Below the pieces are notes generated by a model. It saw only the letters and a program-made list of their open reading frames with translations, ran no database searches and was not told the origin of the DNA. Below are positions 34,405-46,528 of a stretch of 64,000 bases of DNA, one piece after another (position 1 is the stretch's first letter; each line of letters starts with the position of its first letter). The stretch spans positions 186,001-250,000 of the forward strand of contig JASVEC010000023.1 of the NCBI GenBank assembly GCA_030770535.1. Direction: 5' to 3'. The translations under genes and the position numbers were made by a program. Source of the DNA: Batkoa obscura. Its lineage: Eukaryota > Entomophthoromycota > Entomophthoromycetes > Entomophthorales > Batkoaceae.

Positions 34405-35137
34405 TGTTTAATAGAATACAGAAAAGTTTTAATAATTAAAAATTAAAGAAGAAATAATTGTACTTTTATTTATTATTTATACACATTTAATAAAACTTAT
34501 CTTAAAACTAAAATTTACCTTCTATTTCGTTTCATTTATAAATTTTGATTTGATTATTGTTAGTGTTTTATTTGAAATGCTCCTTTTGTATTTTTTGAAA
34601 CAAACTTAGACTAGCATTGAGTACTAATTATTTGAAAAAATCATCTTTTAAACAATGTCATTTTCATTGTACTTTTCTATTCTAATAGCCATTTTTAAAA
34701 CTAGCTGATTATTGACTAATACCATTGTAAATACTTCATAATAAGATAGGTTACTTTTATAATCATTAAATTCAAATCAAAACAATAAATTCAAAAATAA
34801 TTTGAACAAAAAGTTTATATAGCTTTATCTTATTTTTATACAGTGTGTATTACTAATGGGTTTTAAACTAATATAAGATTAAAAAATTTAATATAAAGTT
34901 AAAAAAAACTATTGAATAAATCACTATTAATCGCTGAACTAGTTTCTAAAATTAATATTTCTATCCATTAATTTATAATCGACAAAATGCCTCTAAGAAA
35001 ATTGAAAGTACTTCAATAATACTTAACCTTAACTACAATAGTTGAATAATCAACACTAACATTAACTTCAAATAGTTACTATCTTCTGCTTGTTTGTTTT
35101 TTAAATATCTTATTATCGTCCCGTATTTTAACAAGTT
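34405..35137. other. AT-rich intergenic region
   Basis: No coding frame or repeat copy recognised; it leads into the plus-strand tRNA-Val. Confidence 0.5.
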
Positions 35138-35211
35138 GCTTCGGTAGTGTAGTTGGTTATCACGTCACCCTTACAAGGTGAAGGTCTCCAGTTCGAACCT
35201 GGGCTGAAGCA
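35138..35211 (+). tRNA. tRNA-Val (anticodon UAC), second copy
   Basis: Identical over the whole mature sequence to the minus-strand gene at 29079-29152, with the same GCTTCGG acceptor and CTTACAA anticodon loop. The flanks differ, so the copies are old or were dispersed as the tRNA alone. A T5 terminator lies about 13 nt downstream. Confidence 0.95.
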
Positions 35212-35279
35212 TTGGGATCTCCTTTTTATCTAAAATTTAATATTTCCATTGTTTGATGAAACTATACATGCTAAAAATA

Positions 35280-35478
35280 TACCCAAGAATTTTACTAACA
35301 CTTTTTCTGCTCTAATAAAACTTAACTGATATGAAAATATATTTTTTTTATCAAATTAAATAACACTTAAAACATTATGAGGTATAGTTGCAAATTGAAA
35401 GTTAATTTAAAATATTATAGTTATCACTTAAATATATGAGGGTGTCTTTTTGGTTTCATCAAGTTTCCATTTTTAAGT
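35280..35478. mobile_element. Fragmented remnant of the TIR element
   Basis: A left-half fragment (AAGAATTTTACTAACAC then TTTTCTGC) near 35285-35312 and an inverted right-end fragment (ATATGAGGGTGTC then TTTTTGGTTTCATC) near 35433-35478 are separated by unrelated AT-rich sequence. This looks like an old, rearranged copy. Confidence 0.55.
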
Positions 35479-35521
35479 TTTCCATCCTTAAAATAAGGAA
35501 AAAATCAATTGAAACAAAATA

Positions 35522-35593
35522 GGGCTCAGCAGGGAATTGAACCCTGGACCTCTCGCACCCAAAGCGAGAATCATACCACTAGACCACTAAGCC
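35522..35593 (-). tRNA. tRNA-Pro (anticodon UGG)
   Basis: The reverse complement begins GGCTTAGTGGTCTAGTGG and pairs its acceptor with CTGAGCC. The anticodon loop TTTGGGT (TGG) sits on a CTCGC/GCGAG stem. No intron. A T4-T6 run follows. Identical in sequence to the copy at 40441. Confidence 0.95.
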
Positions 35594-35741
35594 ACTGAGA
35601 GCTATATTAGAAATAATTTATATAGTACAAGATCTTAATCTTTAGTGATTCAATAGCTTCAAAAACTGAAAATCCATTTAAACTACACAAACTCAAAATT
35701 AATTTTATTTCTTTTAAGCTAAATCCAACTTTTAAAACGAA

Positions 35742-36608
35742 ATGGGAGTTGTATGGTAACTAACAATCGAACCAAAAAAGATAGATATTAAAAAATCATG
35801 CAGTGTAGCGCGTTTGAGCGAAGAGCAAGGGATGTCGGGATTAAGTTTCCAACAATTAATTGAACATACCGAAAAAGTATTTAATGGTCGCTCAATGAAT
35901 CGATGGCAAGTGAATATTAATTTGTATAAAGATAGTGCGATTGTAACTCAAGCACGAAAAAATGGGGCCCATTTAATTAATCAAAGAATAGAAAATTTAA
36001 GCATTTTACAACAATATAGTTTAGCGGAGTTGAAAAAGCATTCAAATAATCAATTGTTTTGTTTTAAAAGTAGTAATATGGAGAAAGGGTTTTCTTGGAG
36101 TGGAGAATCAATTATTGAAGCGGAAGGTACTATCTTTGAACTTATGAAAAAGTTGAAAAATGTTTGGACGGTTAGACAAACTGCTAGTATTGAGGTTAGA
36201 TAATTCCTTCTTTTGTACTGTTTGTCTAATGCATTTTAGGGTTTGGAGTATATGATTGGCGACTTTTTACTGAGATTTGGTTCTTTATATATTAGCAAAA
36301 CTTATAAAGGAATTATTCTAGAAGTAATCAAAAAGGAATTGAATTTAAATTAAATAGTAATACTTTATTAGGTAGAATATAAACCATGTACATCTCCAAA
36401 ATATTATCGCTTAGTAACGGAAGAGTTTTTGAGAGAATTTTTGAAAGATTTAATTTCAAAAAAAGATCCTTCAAGTCATATCCGAAATTTAACCATTTGT
36501 GATATCAATCCCTTATTAAAACAAAACGCTATTTCAACAAGAACTTTTGGACCCTTTCATATAGCTTTACAATACAAAGCAATCATTGAAAAAGATAAAT
36601 TATTTTAA
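35742..36608 (+). CDS. MED20: Mediator subunit 20
   Basis: Four exons (35742-35755, 35804-36194, 36240-36323, 36372-36608) give 241 residues. The 14-nt first exon supplies MGVVC, matching the family's conserved N-terminus; without it the gene would have no ATG. The core RQTASIEGLEYMIGDFLLRF and GSLYISKTYKGIILEVEYKP is diagnostic of MED20. In the Mediator head, MED20 pairs with MED18 and contacts RNA polymerase II. Confidence 0.92.
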
Positions 36609-36739
36609 TTAAAAAAATTGTATACTTGCTTTTCAATTTATTAATTAATCTTTCTGTTTGATCATTTTTATTTTAATAAGCACTACTTTAGGCTCGTATT
36701 TTCAAAAAAAATTATACTATGATATAACTATTTAGTTTA

Positions 36740-39700
36740 TTATCTTGCAATAGAAAGTTGATTATTTCTAGATATCAAAGGTATTTCATCCAACCCGATT
36801 TCGCTTCTGCTTGAATTAAAATTATGATTTGAAAGTTCAGAATGATTGACAAAGGATAGATGTCTCAATACGTCCTTTTTTGTTATTAAACCTAATAATT
36901 TTCCATATTTTGTTACTAACACATATCTTAAGCCCTATAAAGTTTTATTATTACTATGATTTATTTACTAGTTTTTATACTTTACCATATTAGAAAACAA
37001 GGAGATGACCAATTCCATAGGCAATGTTAATGACACTGTTATAGGAGTCTAAACAACAAACAATTAGCACTATTCTATTGTTGATTATAAAATGCTATTA
37101 CATGATCTGTCCAACTTCTGATATCTAAAAAGTTATTTGATTCTAAAATGGTGAGTGAATGGGCATCGATAATATCAAATAAGCATGGTGAGTTCCCATC
37201 AATTCCAGGTTGCTGAACCCCTTGTTCTATAAAAATAATTATTACTTTATTGCCCTATCTTTATATGATTACTCTACCTAATGCTGTACGTAATTCAGAT
37301 CTAGATATGTATCCTACCAAAGTAGTATCCGAATTTGATTTAATAATTGGAAATCCTTTAAAATTAGAATATGATAGCAATTCATCTAAGCATAACACAT
37401 AAATATATTGCTGCTATATTATAAATGTTACTTACTTAATGTTTCAATATTTGGTCCGTTAGCCGGTATTGTTACTAAATCTTCGATTCTCGTCATAACA
37501 TTACCTGCTGTATAGTCATGCTGATACTCTTCTTTATTATCTAAGTATGGATATCCATATAAATTGATTAATCCATGTGTGAGTCCACCTGGTCCAAAAG
37601 CATCTCCTACCCACTTACTTGTCATTACTAATGATTATTAGCTTATGTTATAGTATATTAATACAATGTCATGAAATTACCTGCCATCATAATAGGTAAA
37701 GCATAGGTCAAAGCACCAGTTAACTCAAACATAATAATGACTAAAGAAACTAAAATAACAAACATTATTTCTATAGCATACTGTACTACAATGTATTTGT
37801 ACCTGTCATACGAGTCATTCCGCCCATCATAGCAGCAGCGCCGACCATAGCATAAGTACCTGGAGAAATACATGGTTTACCGCCACAAGAAGAAAAAAGG
37901 AAAAGTGTGGGATAAGACCTAATAATACTTTAACACAAGTAAAATAAAATAAGTGATTTATAGCTTGCCTCTGCCACATATCGACTAAAATGCCCATAAC
38001 TCTACCTAGACAAGCACCGATCATCATAGAGGGCATATAAAATCCAGCTGGTATTTCTAAACCAAACGTAAAAATAGCTAAGAAAAATTTGAGTAAGCCA
38101 GCTATCGTCAATAATGTCATTGTCATTGGTAATCCACTTTTGCTAATTAAAATTAAGTATTTATATAATCATGAGAATAATATTTTTACTCACAAAGTCC
38201 TGGATATAGCCCAGGTTCTGTATCACACTCTTTAAACAAGTTAGACAATAGCTCAGATGCATCCACTCTATATTATTAATATTATATTATAGTATTATAG
38301 TATATTATTATTACCTCATATAGATATTAGGATATGAAATAGCAGCCGTAATTAAAGCAATAGAAAATACTTGTTGAATGGGATATTTAGCTAACCAAGA
38401 AGAATGTATATAGGAAGTCACTTTGAGATTCAGTCTTATAAACAAAGCTCCCAATAAACCCTAAAAAAATAAACACGACATAATACTAATGAATAATAAG
38501 AGTTACTCCAATAGCACCCAACAACAAGAAGAAAATCATTTCAAAACCATGCCAATTAGTTGTATATGCCACTTGAAAATGTACTAGATTACCAGTACGG
38601 AAGGGATTGATTGCCTTTGATAAACATTAACTCAAATAATAAATTAAGGTTACTATTATTTACTTTTAATGTAACTGCTGCCATCATAGCACAAAAAAAG
38701 GAACGCCACATAATTTTATAGGGGAAATAATATGATACTTCCTATTATTTTTTTAAAATTAAATTTAAATCACAAAAATTATAAAGTTACTTCTAATGAA
38801 TATAAGACACCTCCAATTGGTGTACCGAACGCAACTGAAATACCTGCAGATGCTGCAGCTGATAAGATTTCTCTTTTCTTAGCTAAATAAAATAAATTTG
38901 CTATCTTAATAACAACATTTATTAAATTTACCTTCATTAAATCTATACTTGTTAAAAAATCTCAAATAAAAATTTCCAATACAACAAGCAATATGTACTA
39001 AGGGCGCCTCTTTACCTAAAGTTAATCCAGAAGCAACAGCTAAACACTACTTTGTTTAATTATTACTAAGTCATCAATAAATAGAAACTTACGGAACCAA
39101 TAGTTTTAATCATAAGAGTCCATTTACCTAAAAAGCCACGTATAATAAAACCAGCTAAAATAGTTTTAATTTCAGGTAAACCAGAGCGAGAAGCATAAGG
39201 TGCAAATTTATATACTAAAAAAGCACAACTTGTAGCAAATAATGTCTACTTGAAATACACAATATAATATAGTAATATATAATATAATATAAAAAAGGCT
39301 AAAATTAATACATTTCTAAAAAATAAATAAATGTTTTTTACTCCAGAAAATAAAAATATTAAATATTGGATCAAATAATTCACTGAATAAGATTCAATCC
39401 TAAACAATAAATACCATGGTACCCATTCATCACAATCATTGTAGCCTATAAGTTGTTATTAAATATTTGTTATTATTATATGCTGTTATCTTTAGTATTA
39501 TTATAAAATAGATTATTACTATCATAGCCCCAACAGCAAAAAGATTGGTTGATATAAAATCCAGTAGAGCAATAGCCTATTCTAATATCAGCCAACCAAT
39601 CTGAAATAATATCAATAAAAGCAGCGAACACGCCGCAGGTAACGCCTAAAAAACAATTATTAAATTCACCATTATAAAAAAACAATTCTAAACCTTACCA

Positions 39701-40302
39701 ATAAATAAAACAATAATCCAAGCAATAGAAGCATCCCACCAAATGAATAAAAAATTAAAAAACCCTTTCTTTTGAATAATTTTTTCTTTTCTTATCCTTT
39801 CTTTTTCAAAATCAAAATTCCAATCAATGGCATTAAAATCGTCATAAACCCTTAATCTCGATTCTCTTTCTTCAAACTGTTTATAATCAAACCAAAAATC
39901 ATCTACATTTTGAGGTGTACTTGGTATACTTAAATTTCCAATTCCATTATTATTACCACTACTACTCTGTTGTCGACTAATAGTAGGTGTGACATTGCTA
40001 TCTTTACCACTTACATTATTATTATCATTTAAAATCTCTCCTTCATTACTTATATTAACCTCTAAACTTGGTATTCGAAACCGATTATTAGTTAATAAAC
40101 TATTCTTTCTTCGATTTTCTAATTTATTTTTTTTAAATGTTAGTGGTAATGCTCGAGTGATATCTCCACCATCTACCACTTGGGTATTACTTTCATTAAA
40201 TATATTATCTTTCTCATCCTCAATTTCTACTCTTATCTCATCTTGACTTTCTAGTTCTAAAGATTCTTCTTCATTCCACGGGTTGTTATTAAACTCACTC
40301 AT
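36740..40302 (-). CDS. CLC-family chloride channel/transporter with CBS domains
   Basis: Eighteen exons: 40302-39699, 39645-39520, 39445-39342, 39245-39093, 39046-38932, 38882-38791, 38741-38664, 38614-38507, 38460-38315, 38267-38194, 38142-37969, 37918-37803, 37749-37681, 37627-37436, 37385-37278, 37226-37102, 37048-36986, 36934-36740; about 880 residues. An Asn/Ser-rich cytosolic N-terminus leads into CLC motifs: [29 protein letters not shown] (GSGIP position), [10 protein letters not shown] (GKEGP with the gating Glu), [21 protein letters not shown] and FELTGAL. Two CBS domains end the protein, as in Gef1/ClC-3-type endomembrane transporters. The exon 11/12 intron is GC-AG. The exon 10/11 junction needs one base more than a GT-AG splice provides, so it is unusual or contains an indel. 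Confidence 0.9.
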
Positions 40303-40440
40303 TTTAAAACTTTATAAAAATAAAAATGATGTTTTTGATAAAATTCAATCTATTAATTCAGCGTAATCAAGAACCTATTTAATAATTATTCTTTGTAATG
40401 AAAAAATTACAGATTTGATCACCTGCTAACTTTATTAGAA

Positions 40441-40512
40441 GGGCTCAGCAGGGAATTGAACCCTGGACCTCTCGCACCCAAAGCGAGAATCATACCACTA
40501 GACCACTAAGCC
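40441..40512 (-). tRNA. tRNA-Pro (anticodon UGG), second copy
   Basis: Same 72-nt sequence as 35522-35593, with TTTGGGT in the anticodon loop and a T6 terminator downstream. It lies upstream of the CLC gene. Confidence 0.95.
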
Positions 40513-41718
40513 ATTTGTATAATAATATATCTATTTAATTATATAAACTAATATTAACATGCATTTTATTAAATACTTACTATTTTAAATCAAAAGCAAT
40601 AGTTGGGCTTCATTAAATAGAATAGACAAAGTATTATGTTGATCGCGGTACTGATCAACAAGTAAACCAAAACTATTTTTGTTTTAACTTGTAAGATTAC
40701 AGCGAGAGTTCGACTTTGAGTATTTTTTTCAAATTGTATGAAATAACATTTTAGAGGAAATGGGGCTATAAATACAAGTTCAATTGAAAATGATGCAAAA
40801 AAAATAACAAGTAGTTGAGCTATTAAATAAAATAAAATATTATAATATACTGGTTTCAGTTTTGAATATCTATCTAATCAATTAAACTGGGATATATTTA
40901 CATCTTTATGTTGGGTTTTCATATTTAAAATAGATTCTGTTCTCTTATAGCTTAAAAGTTTCTTTATTTTAGTGGTTTTTCATTAAAAATATCAATTTTG
41001 AAAGTTAAAAATTCTTTTCCAAAATGTGACATTTCATACAAGTGGGTATTGATATATAAATAGCTGCGTGAATATTATTTATAACGGCTAAATTATAATC
41101 TAATAAGCTTTATAGTTAAAATCAAGAAGTTTTAAATAGTTAGTAATGGTTATCTTAAAAGTGGTTATGTTGATAATAATAGTTTTAATAAATTGCATTA
41201 TTAAATGCCATCGTATTGTATGAAAATTATATCAATATTATGTTTAATTCCATGCCTTTTAGCTATTCAGTATACTTATCATATTTATTCATGTTTGTAA
41301 ATATGTTTTACTTCTCTTACACTATTTAATATTATATAATATTATGTACATTACTAATCAATGACTAAGAAAAAAAATGAAATTTTGATATTTTCAAGCA
41401 GTTGACATGAACTTAGTTTATTGATTAGTAATAAACGAGCCAATAAACGCCACTTAAATTCGAATCACTAAGCAAATTCAAAAAAATATAAAAAAGACGA
41501 ACAAATCAATTAGATTCGGCCAAAACCACATAAAGTAAGTCCTTCTTTTATAACTCAATAAGTAAGTATTTAGATACATCCATTAAATATTAAAAGCAGC
41601 AACAAACGAAACAAAATAGATGGTAGAATAAATAACAAATTGAAATGGAACAAACAGAAATAAAAAAGATGAAATTGAAAGGAGTTATAGAATAGAATAT
41701 TAAATGTTAATCATAGAA
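40513..41718. other. 1.2-kb intergenic region upstream of RPL10
   Basis: No convincing coding sequence or repeat. Just before the RPL10 ATG a TTAATCATAG ending resembles a splice acceptor, so a 5' UTR intron is possible. Confidence 0.45.
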
Positions 41719-42425
41719 ATGGGTCGTCGTCCAGCTCGTTGCTACCGTTATTGTAAAAACAAACCATACCCAAAATCTCGTTATAACAGAGGTGTACCAG
41801 GTAAAATTATTAATGAAATTTAAAAAGGAACCCAATTTTAATGAACAAAAAAGATGCCAAGATCAGGATTTTCGATCTCGGACGTAAGAAGGCCTCCGTT
41901 GATGATTTCCCTCTTTGCGTCCATTTAATTTCTGATGAATACGAACAGTTATCTTCTGAAGCTTTAGAAGCTGCCCGTATCTGTGCTAACAAATACATTG
42001 TTAAGATGAGCGGTAAAGATTCTTTCCATATGCGTGTAAGAGTCCATCCTTACCATGTTACCCGTATCAATAAAATGTTGTCTTGTGCCGGTGCTGATAG
42101 ATTGCAAACTGGTATGCGTGGAGCTTACGGTAAACCAAATGGTCTTGTTGCCCGTGTTGATATTGGTCAAGTACTTATCTCCGTACGTACCAAGGATAGC
42201 AACAAAGCTGTTGTTATTGAAGCTTTACGTCGTTGCAAATATAAGTTCCCAGGTCGCCAAAAGATCATTATCTCCAAGAAATGGGGTTTCACCAAACTTA
42301 CCCGTGAAGAATACGTCGAACATCGTAACCAAGGACTCGTTAAGAATGATGGGTGCTATGTTAAATATTTAAACACTCATGGACCACTCCGCAATTATCT
42401 TAAGCGTATCGAAAACTCTGCTTAA
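41719..42425 (+). CDS. RPL10: 60S ribosomal protein L10 (uL16)
   Basis: Two exons (41719-41800 and 41854-42425) give 217 residues. [20 protein letters not shown] is the invariant start, and [17 protein letters not shown] and the [13 protein letters not shown] region are diagnostic. uL16 completes the 60S peptidyl-transferase region late in maturation. Codon use is strongly biased toward C-ending and CGT codons, unlike most genes here, as expected for high expression. Confidence 0.98.
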
Positions 42426-42899
42426 ATACTTGTAATTTAACATAAAATAAATTAGGGTAGTATTTAACTTGGAATAATGACAGTTGTTTTTTGAATAAAA
42501 TATATTAATGACTTTAGGTTTGATACATAAAATTAGGTATATAATTAGCAAATTAAAGAGAGAATAATAATTAATACAATGGAAATAATGAAAAGATTAA
42601 GGAAATAAAGAGATCGGATATTTATTGTAGAGATGTTATTGAAATTGTCTATAGAAAGATATAAAAATAAAGACTAAATAAAATAATAGCTTTACAATTT
42701 ATTATCTAATATAATTTTAACATTTCTATTGTACAGTTTAAGTATATTATTATTATTATATTAAATAAACTACTTTAAATTTAAAGATCAATACTATATT
42801 TAGACAATATTATAAAAAACGTGGAACATTAAAAAATCATCAAATTAAAGTAAAAAAGTGAAAAAACAAAAGTAGCTTTTTTATAATTTTCAAAAAACA
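42426..42899. other. Intergenic region downstream of RPL10
   Basis: AT-rich 474 bp with no recognised feature beyond probable 3' UTR. Confidence 0.45.
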
Positions 42900-43311
42900 A
42901 TGAATTCCAGTAATAAAATGAATCGATCAATAAATAAGAATAATACAAGTAGTACACCTACAATAAATCAACAGAAGAGGATACGAGAGATATTAAAAAA
43001 GAAGATCAAATTAAGAAAGCAGTTAGGTAAAACTTGTTATCTCTTTAATGATTAAATAATAAATAATAACAATGATGATAAATTTTAAAACTATAGAAAA
43101 AAAAGGGGTTGAAGATTTATCCATTGAAAAAACAACTCGAATAGAGAAAGATTCGTCGATTATTTTTCCAAGATGTATTGAAGAAAAAGAACATCCTTTT
43201 GATAAACAGTTATTAAAAAAATATTGGCAAGAATGGCAACATTTAACCAAAATAGAAGCGGTAGAATTATTAAACAAATTGAAACTTAAAGCACAACCAA
43301 CTAAATTATGA
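42900..43311 (+). CDS. Small basic protein, unrecognised
   Basis: Two exons (42900-43026 and 43097-43311) give 113 residues. An Asn/Ser-rich start is followed by a basic helix (QQKRIREILKKKIKLRKQLE) and a C-terminal helical part with KYWQEWQHLTKIEAVELLNK. The frame closes properly with TGA. The lysine content suggests a nuclear protein. Tail-to-tail with the next gene. Confidence 0.65.
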
Positions 43312-43443
43312 TAATAATAAGTGATATAAAAATAAATAATCGAATTTATAATCCCAATTTTTTATTTGACATCTACATATTTCCTTTTTATTTGATGTGA
43401 CAAATCTTTTGGATTTCCCTCATTGCCTTTCTTATCAAATTGC

Positions 43444-44528
43444 TTATCTCTTTTTCACATTTAATTTTTTACTTTTATACGTCTCAAACTCTACTTTTTT
43501 ATCCATATCATTAGTATCTAAATCCTTCCATTCTTCCTCCCGATGTTTCCCAAATCGATGATTCAGCTGGTTAGAATTATTGATAAAAAAATCGTTTCGA
43601 CCTTTTTCTTGCCATTTAAAACTATCTGGTATATCTTCCAAAGCAGTCGAAAATTTATTATTTTCTTTTAATATAGAATTAAATGGTATATTCAATTTTT
43701 GTTTTGAATCTAGTAGATGATGGAACTGTTTTTTTGGATAAGTGGAATAAGAGATATTTGAGCTAGTAACTAAGTTTTTTTTATTCATTCGATTGTGTGG
43801 TGTTTGTATTCTTGGAAAGGGTAAATCATTATTGGTTTCCGGCGTTAACGGTTGGTCTATTTAGATTAAAAAAATCAAAATCAAAAAACAATTCAATATT
43901 AAATAAAAATGAACTTACCTCTTAATTTAAACTTGACTGGTTTTATATCTCCAAACTCAACATCTTTAATATCCTTGGTTAAATTCAAACGCCCCAAAAC
44001 ACCAACTTCCTCCTTTCCTTCCTCACTAAAAAATTTATTATTTTCAAAATAACTAGACGTAAAATATTGAACGTGATTTAATAGAGCCGTTTGATACAAT
44101 TCAAAACTTGGTGTTAAATCCAATAACATGGTTTCATCTAGTAGATTATCAATATGAGTTAGATATGCTTCATTTAACTGTCGTATCCCATTATAAAAAT
44201 CGGTTAGCACAATTTCTTCTACCTGTCCTTTTTTGGTAATAGAGGTTAGAACACTATGGAGATTATTATTGTTTTCGATTGTTTTTTTAATGTCTTTATC
44301 TTCCACTGATTCCATTTCTTCAACTAGATTATTAGTTCCTAATGGTGACAATTCTTCTTTTGTGTCATCTAGTTTTAAATAAAAAAATAAATTTGAAATA
44401 ACTTTATACTAATTTTGAGCTCTACCTAATTTACTATCATTATCTGGTTTTGATATTGGCTTTGTTGCATTCTTTTGTTGCTGCTGTATCTTTACTTGAG
44501 TTTTGGAGAAATTTTTGTTCTTTTTCAT
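43444..44528 (-). CDS. Unrecognised acidic protein of 321 residues
   Basis: Three exons (44528-44426, 44368-43919, 43856-43444) with consistent phases. The N-terminus is Lys/Gln-rich. The middle holds a probable helical domain (VLTDFYNGIRQLNEAYLTHI, LLDETMLLDL, then ELYQTALLNHVQYF). The C-terminal third is charged and probably disordered, ending KLNVKKR. No motif I can assign. Its 5' end faces SEC13 across a 481-bp gap with CCAAT boxes. Confidence 0.65.
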
Positions 44529-45009
44529 ATTTTGGATTATTTTTAAAAATTAAGAAAATTCAAGTTTCAATTTTAAAATTTAGCGTTTAAGATAATTCCC
44601 GATTTTTATGTAGAAACCAAGATAAGGGATATAACGTTATATTCTTTTTGAAGGATCTATTTCGATTAAAAAAGTTGAATATTAGCTGAAATTACACAAC
44701 TAATAGAACACAGCACATCTTTACGCTGGTGTTTAATATCTCTCATATTCTTTGATTTTTAGTTGATAAAATTAGAATTCTATCAGCTACTAAATTCTAG
44801 TCAAAATTTCCATCCAATCAAACCCTTAAGATTTTAAAGTTTCCTAGTAATCGATTGATCCAAAAATGGTCAATTTCAAAGTTCCTGGCTCCAATCAATA
44901 AATTCAACATCAATAGGCCACGTATTAAACAAGAAAGTAAAATTCAACAATTTTAAAAGTTAATCACCTTTACCTATAATTATTCTAAAAAATTAAAAAA
45001 TTAAAAAGG
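44529..45009. promoter_or_regulatory. Divergent promoter gap upstream of SEC13 with CCAAT boxes
   Basis: CCAAT at 44814-44818 and 44891-44895, each followed by TCA, lies 115-200 bp before the SEC13 start. Otherwise AT-rich. Confidence 0.4.
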
Positions 45010-46405
45010 ATGGTAAATTAACAAATAGAAACAAATAGAACTCTTGATTGATTTTGTTGAATTCCTTTAGACAAACGCCGCTAATTCTGTCAATTTTGAT
45101 TCTCAACATGAGGATATGATAGTAATTTTTAACAAAATAACAAATAAACTCATCAATTAATCCTCCTCCTTTACTTTTTTTTAGCATGATGTTCAATTAG
45201 ATTACTATGGAAAACGATTAGCTTCTTGTTCCTCAGATCGAACTATTCGCTTATTTGAAGTGGAACAAAACGAACAAAAATTAATTCAAGTACTAACTGG
45301 GTAAATTAAAATTAATCATCAAGTTTAAAATTACAAAAACTAACTACTTTCAATTTTTAAAAATTCAATAACTGATAGCCATGAAGGACCGGTATGGCAA
45401 GTGAGTTGGGCACATCCTAAATTTGGAAATATTTTAGCTTCTTGCTCTTATGATGCTAAAGTGTTTATTTGGAAACAAATCAATAATACTTGGTCAATTA
45501 TTAAAGAACATAACGTTCATACTTCTTCGGGTGAGTATATAGTTTATTGATTTGATTCAATTAAGCAATTAATTATGTAGTTAATTCGATCGCTTGGGCA
45601 CCTCATGAACTTGGACCTATTTTAGCTTGTGCTTCCTCCGATGGTAAAGTTTCTACCCTTAGTTATAAAGGTAAATTAATTCTATTATAGAAACTAATAA
45701 CTAAATTATTTTAAAAAATTATAGAAGATGGAACTTGGGAATCATCCATTTTTGATGCCCATGCTATTGGATGCAATGCTATTTCATGGGCACCACCTAC
45801 TTTGGCTGGAAGTTTGACACAATCCACAGTCAACAAATCCGCTGCTTTGATGAGATTTGCTACCGCTGGTTGCGACAATTTGGTCAAAATTTGGACTTGG
45901 AAGTAAGTTAATTAAGATATCCATCAATATATATAGAATTAGCTACTAATTATTTATATTAATTATTTATATTTATAGAGAAGATTTGTTGATTTGGAAA
46001 GAAGAAGAAGAGGTATTAGATGGTCATACAGATTGGGTTCGAGATATTGCTTGGGCACCAAGTATTGGATTTAACCAAAATATTTTAGCTTCTTGTTCAC
46101 AGGTAATTAAAAAAATGAATTAAGTTTCACACTCTCATTTGATCTTTATTCATCTATATACTAACATAATATGATGTTTTCTATTATAATAGGATAAAAC
46201 GGTGTTAATTTGGACACAGAATGGAAGTAACAATAAGTGGAATAAAACAGTACTTAAAAGTGAGCCTTTTCCAGATGTCGTTTGGAGACTCTCTTGGTCT
46301 CAATCAGGCAATATATTAGCTGTATCTTGTGGTAATAATACGGTGTCTCTTTGGAAACAAAATTTAAATGGAGAATGGGAAACTTTTTCAGAATTAAAGG
46401 AATAA
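45010..46405 (+). CDS. SEC13: SEC13 (COPII coat / Nup84-complex WD40 protein)
   Basis: Eight exons: 45010-45012, 45071-45121, 45185-45300, 45379-45530, 45581-45670, 45725-45902, 45979-46102, 46193-46405; 308 residues. The six-bladed propeller is readable from [20 protein letters not shown] through [45 protein letters not shown] and [19 protein letters not shown]13 serves the outer COPII coat with SEC31 and the nuclear-pore Y-complex. The first coding exon appears to be the ATG alone, followed directly by GTAAAT. This gives [11 protein letters not shown] with an open frame and a proper acceptor, and I see no other in-frame ATG. Confidence 0.93.
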
Positions 46406-46528
46406 AGTTTATAAGTGAATAAAATGAGCTGCTTTTTTTAAATTATGATACAAATGGTTTTATGTTTTATGTTTTATTATTATCTAGATAGGAGGGAAGA
46501 GAAGCAAAAAGGAAAATTATGTTTATTT

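Noticed and set aside
29079-35211. Identical tRNA-Val genes in opposite orientation as ends of a 6-kb mobile unit
   Set aside because: Identity stops at the tRNA borders, and the enclosed genes (ATP12 and others) are ordinary host genes.
44866-44884. ATG at 44868 as the SEC13 start
   Set aside because: It would need a donor at AAAG/TTCC, which is not GT. The ATG at 45010 followed by GTAAAT fits the conserved second exon in frame.
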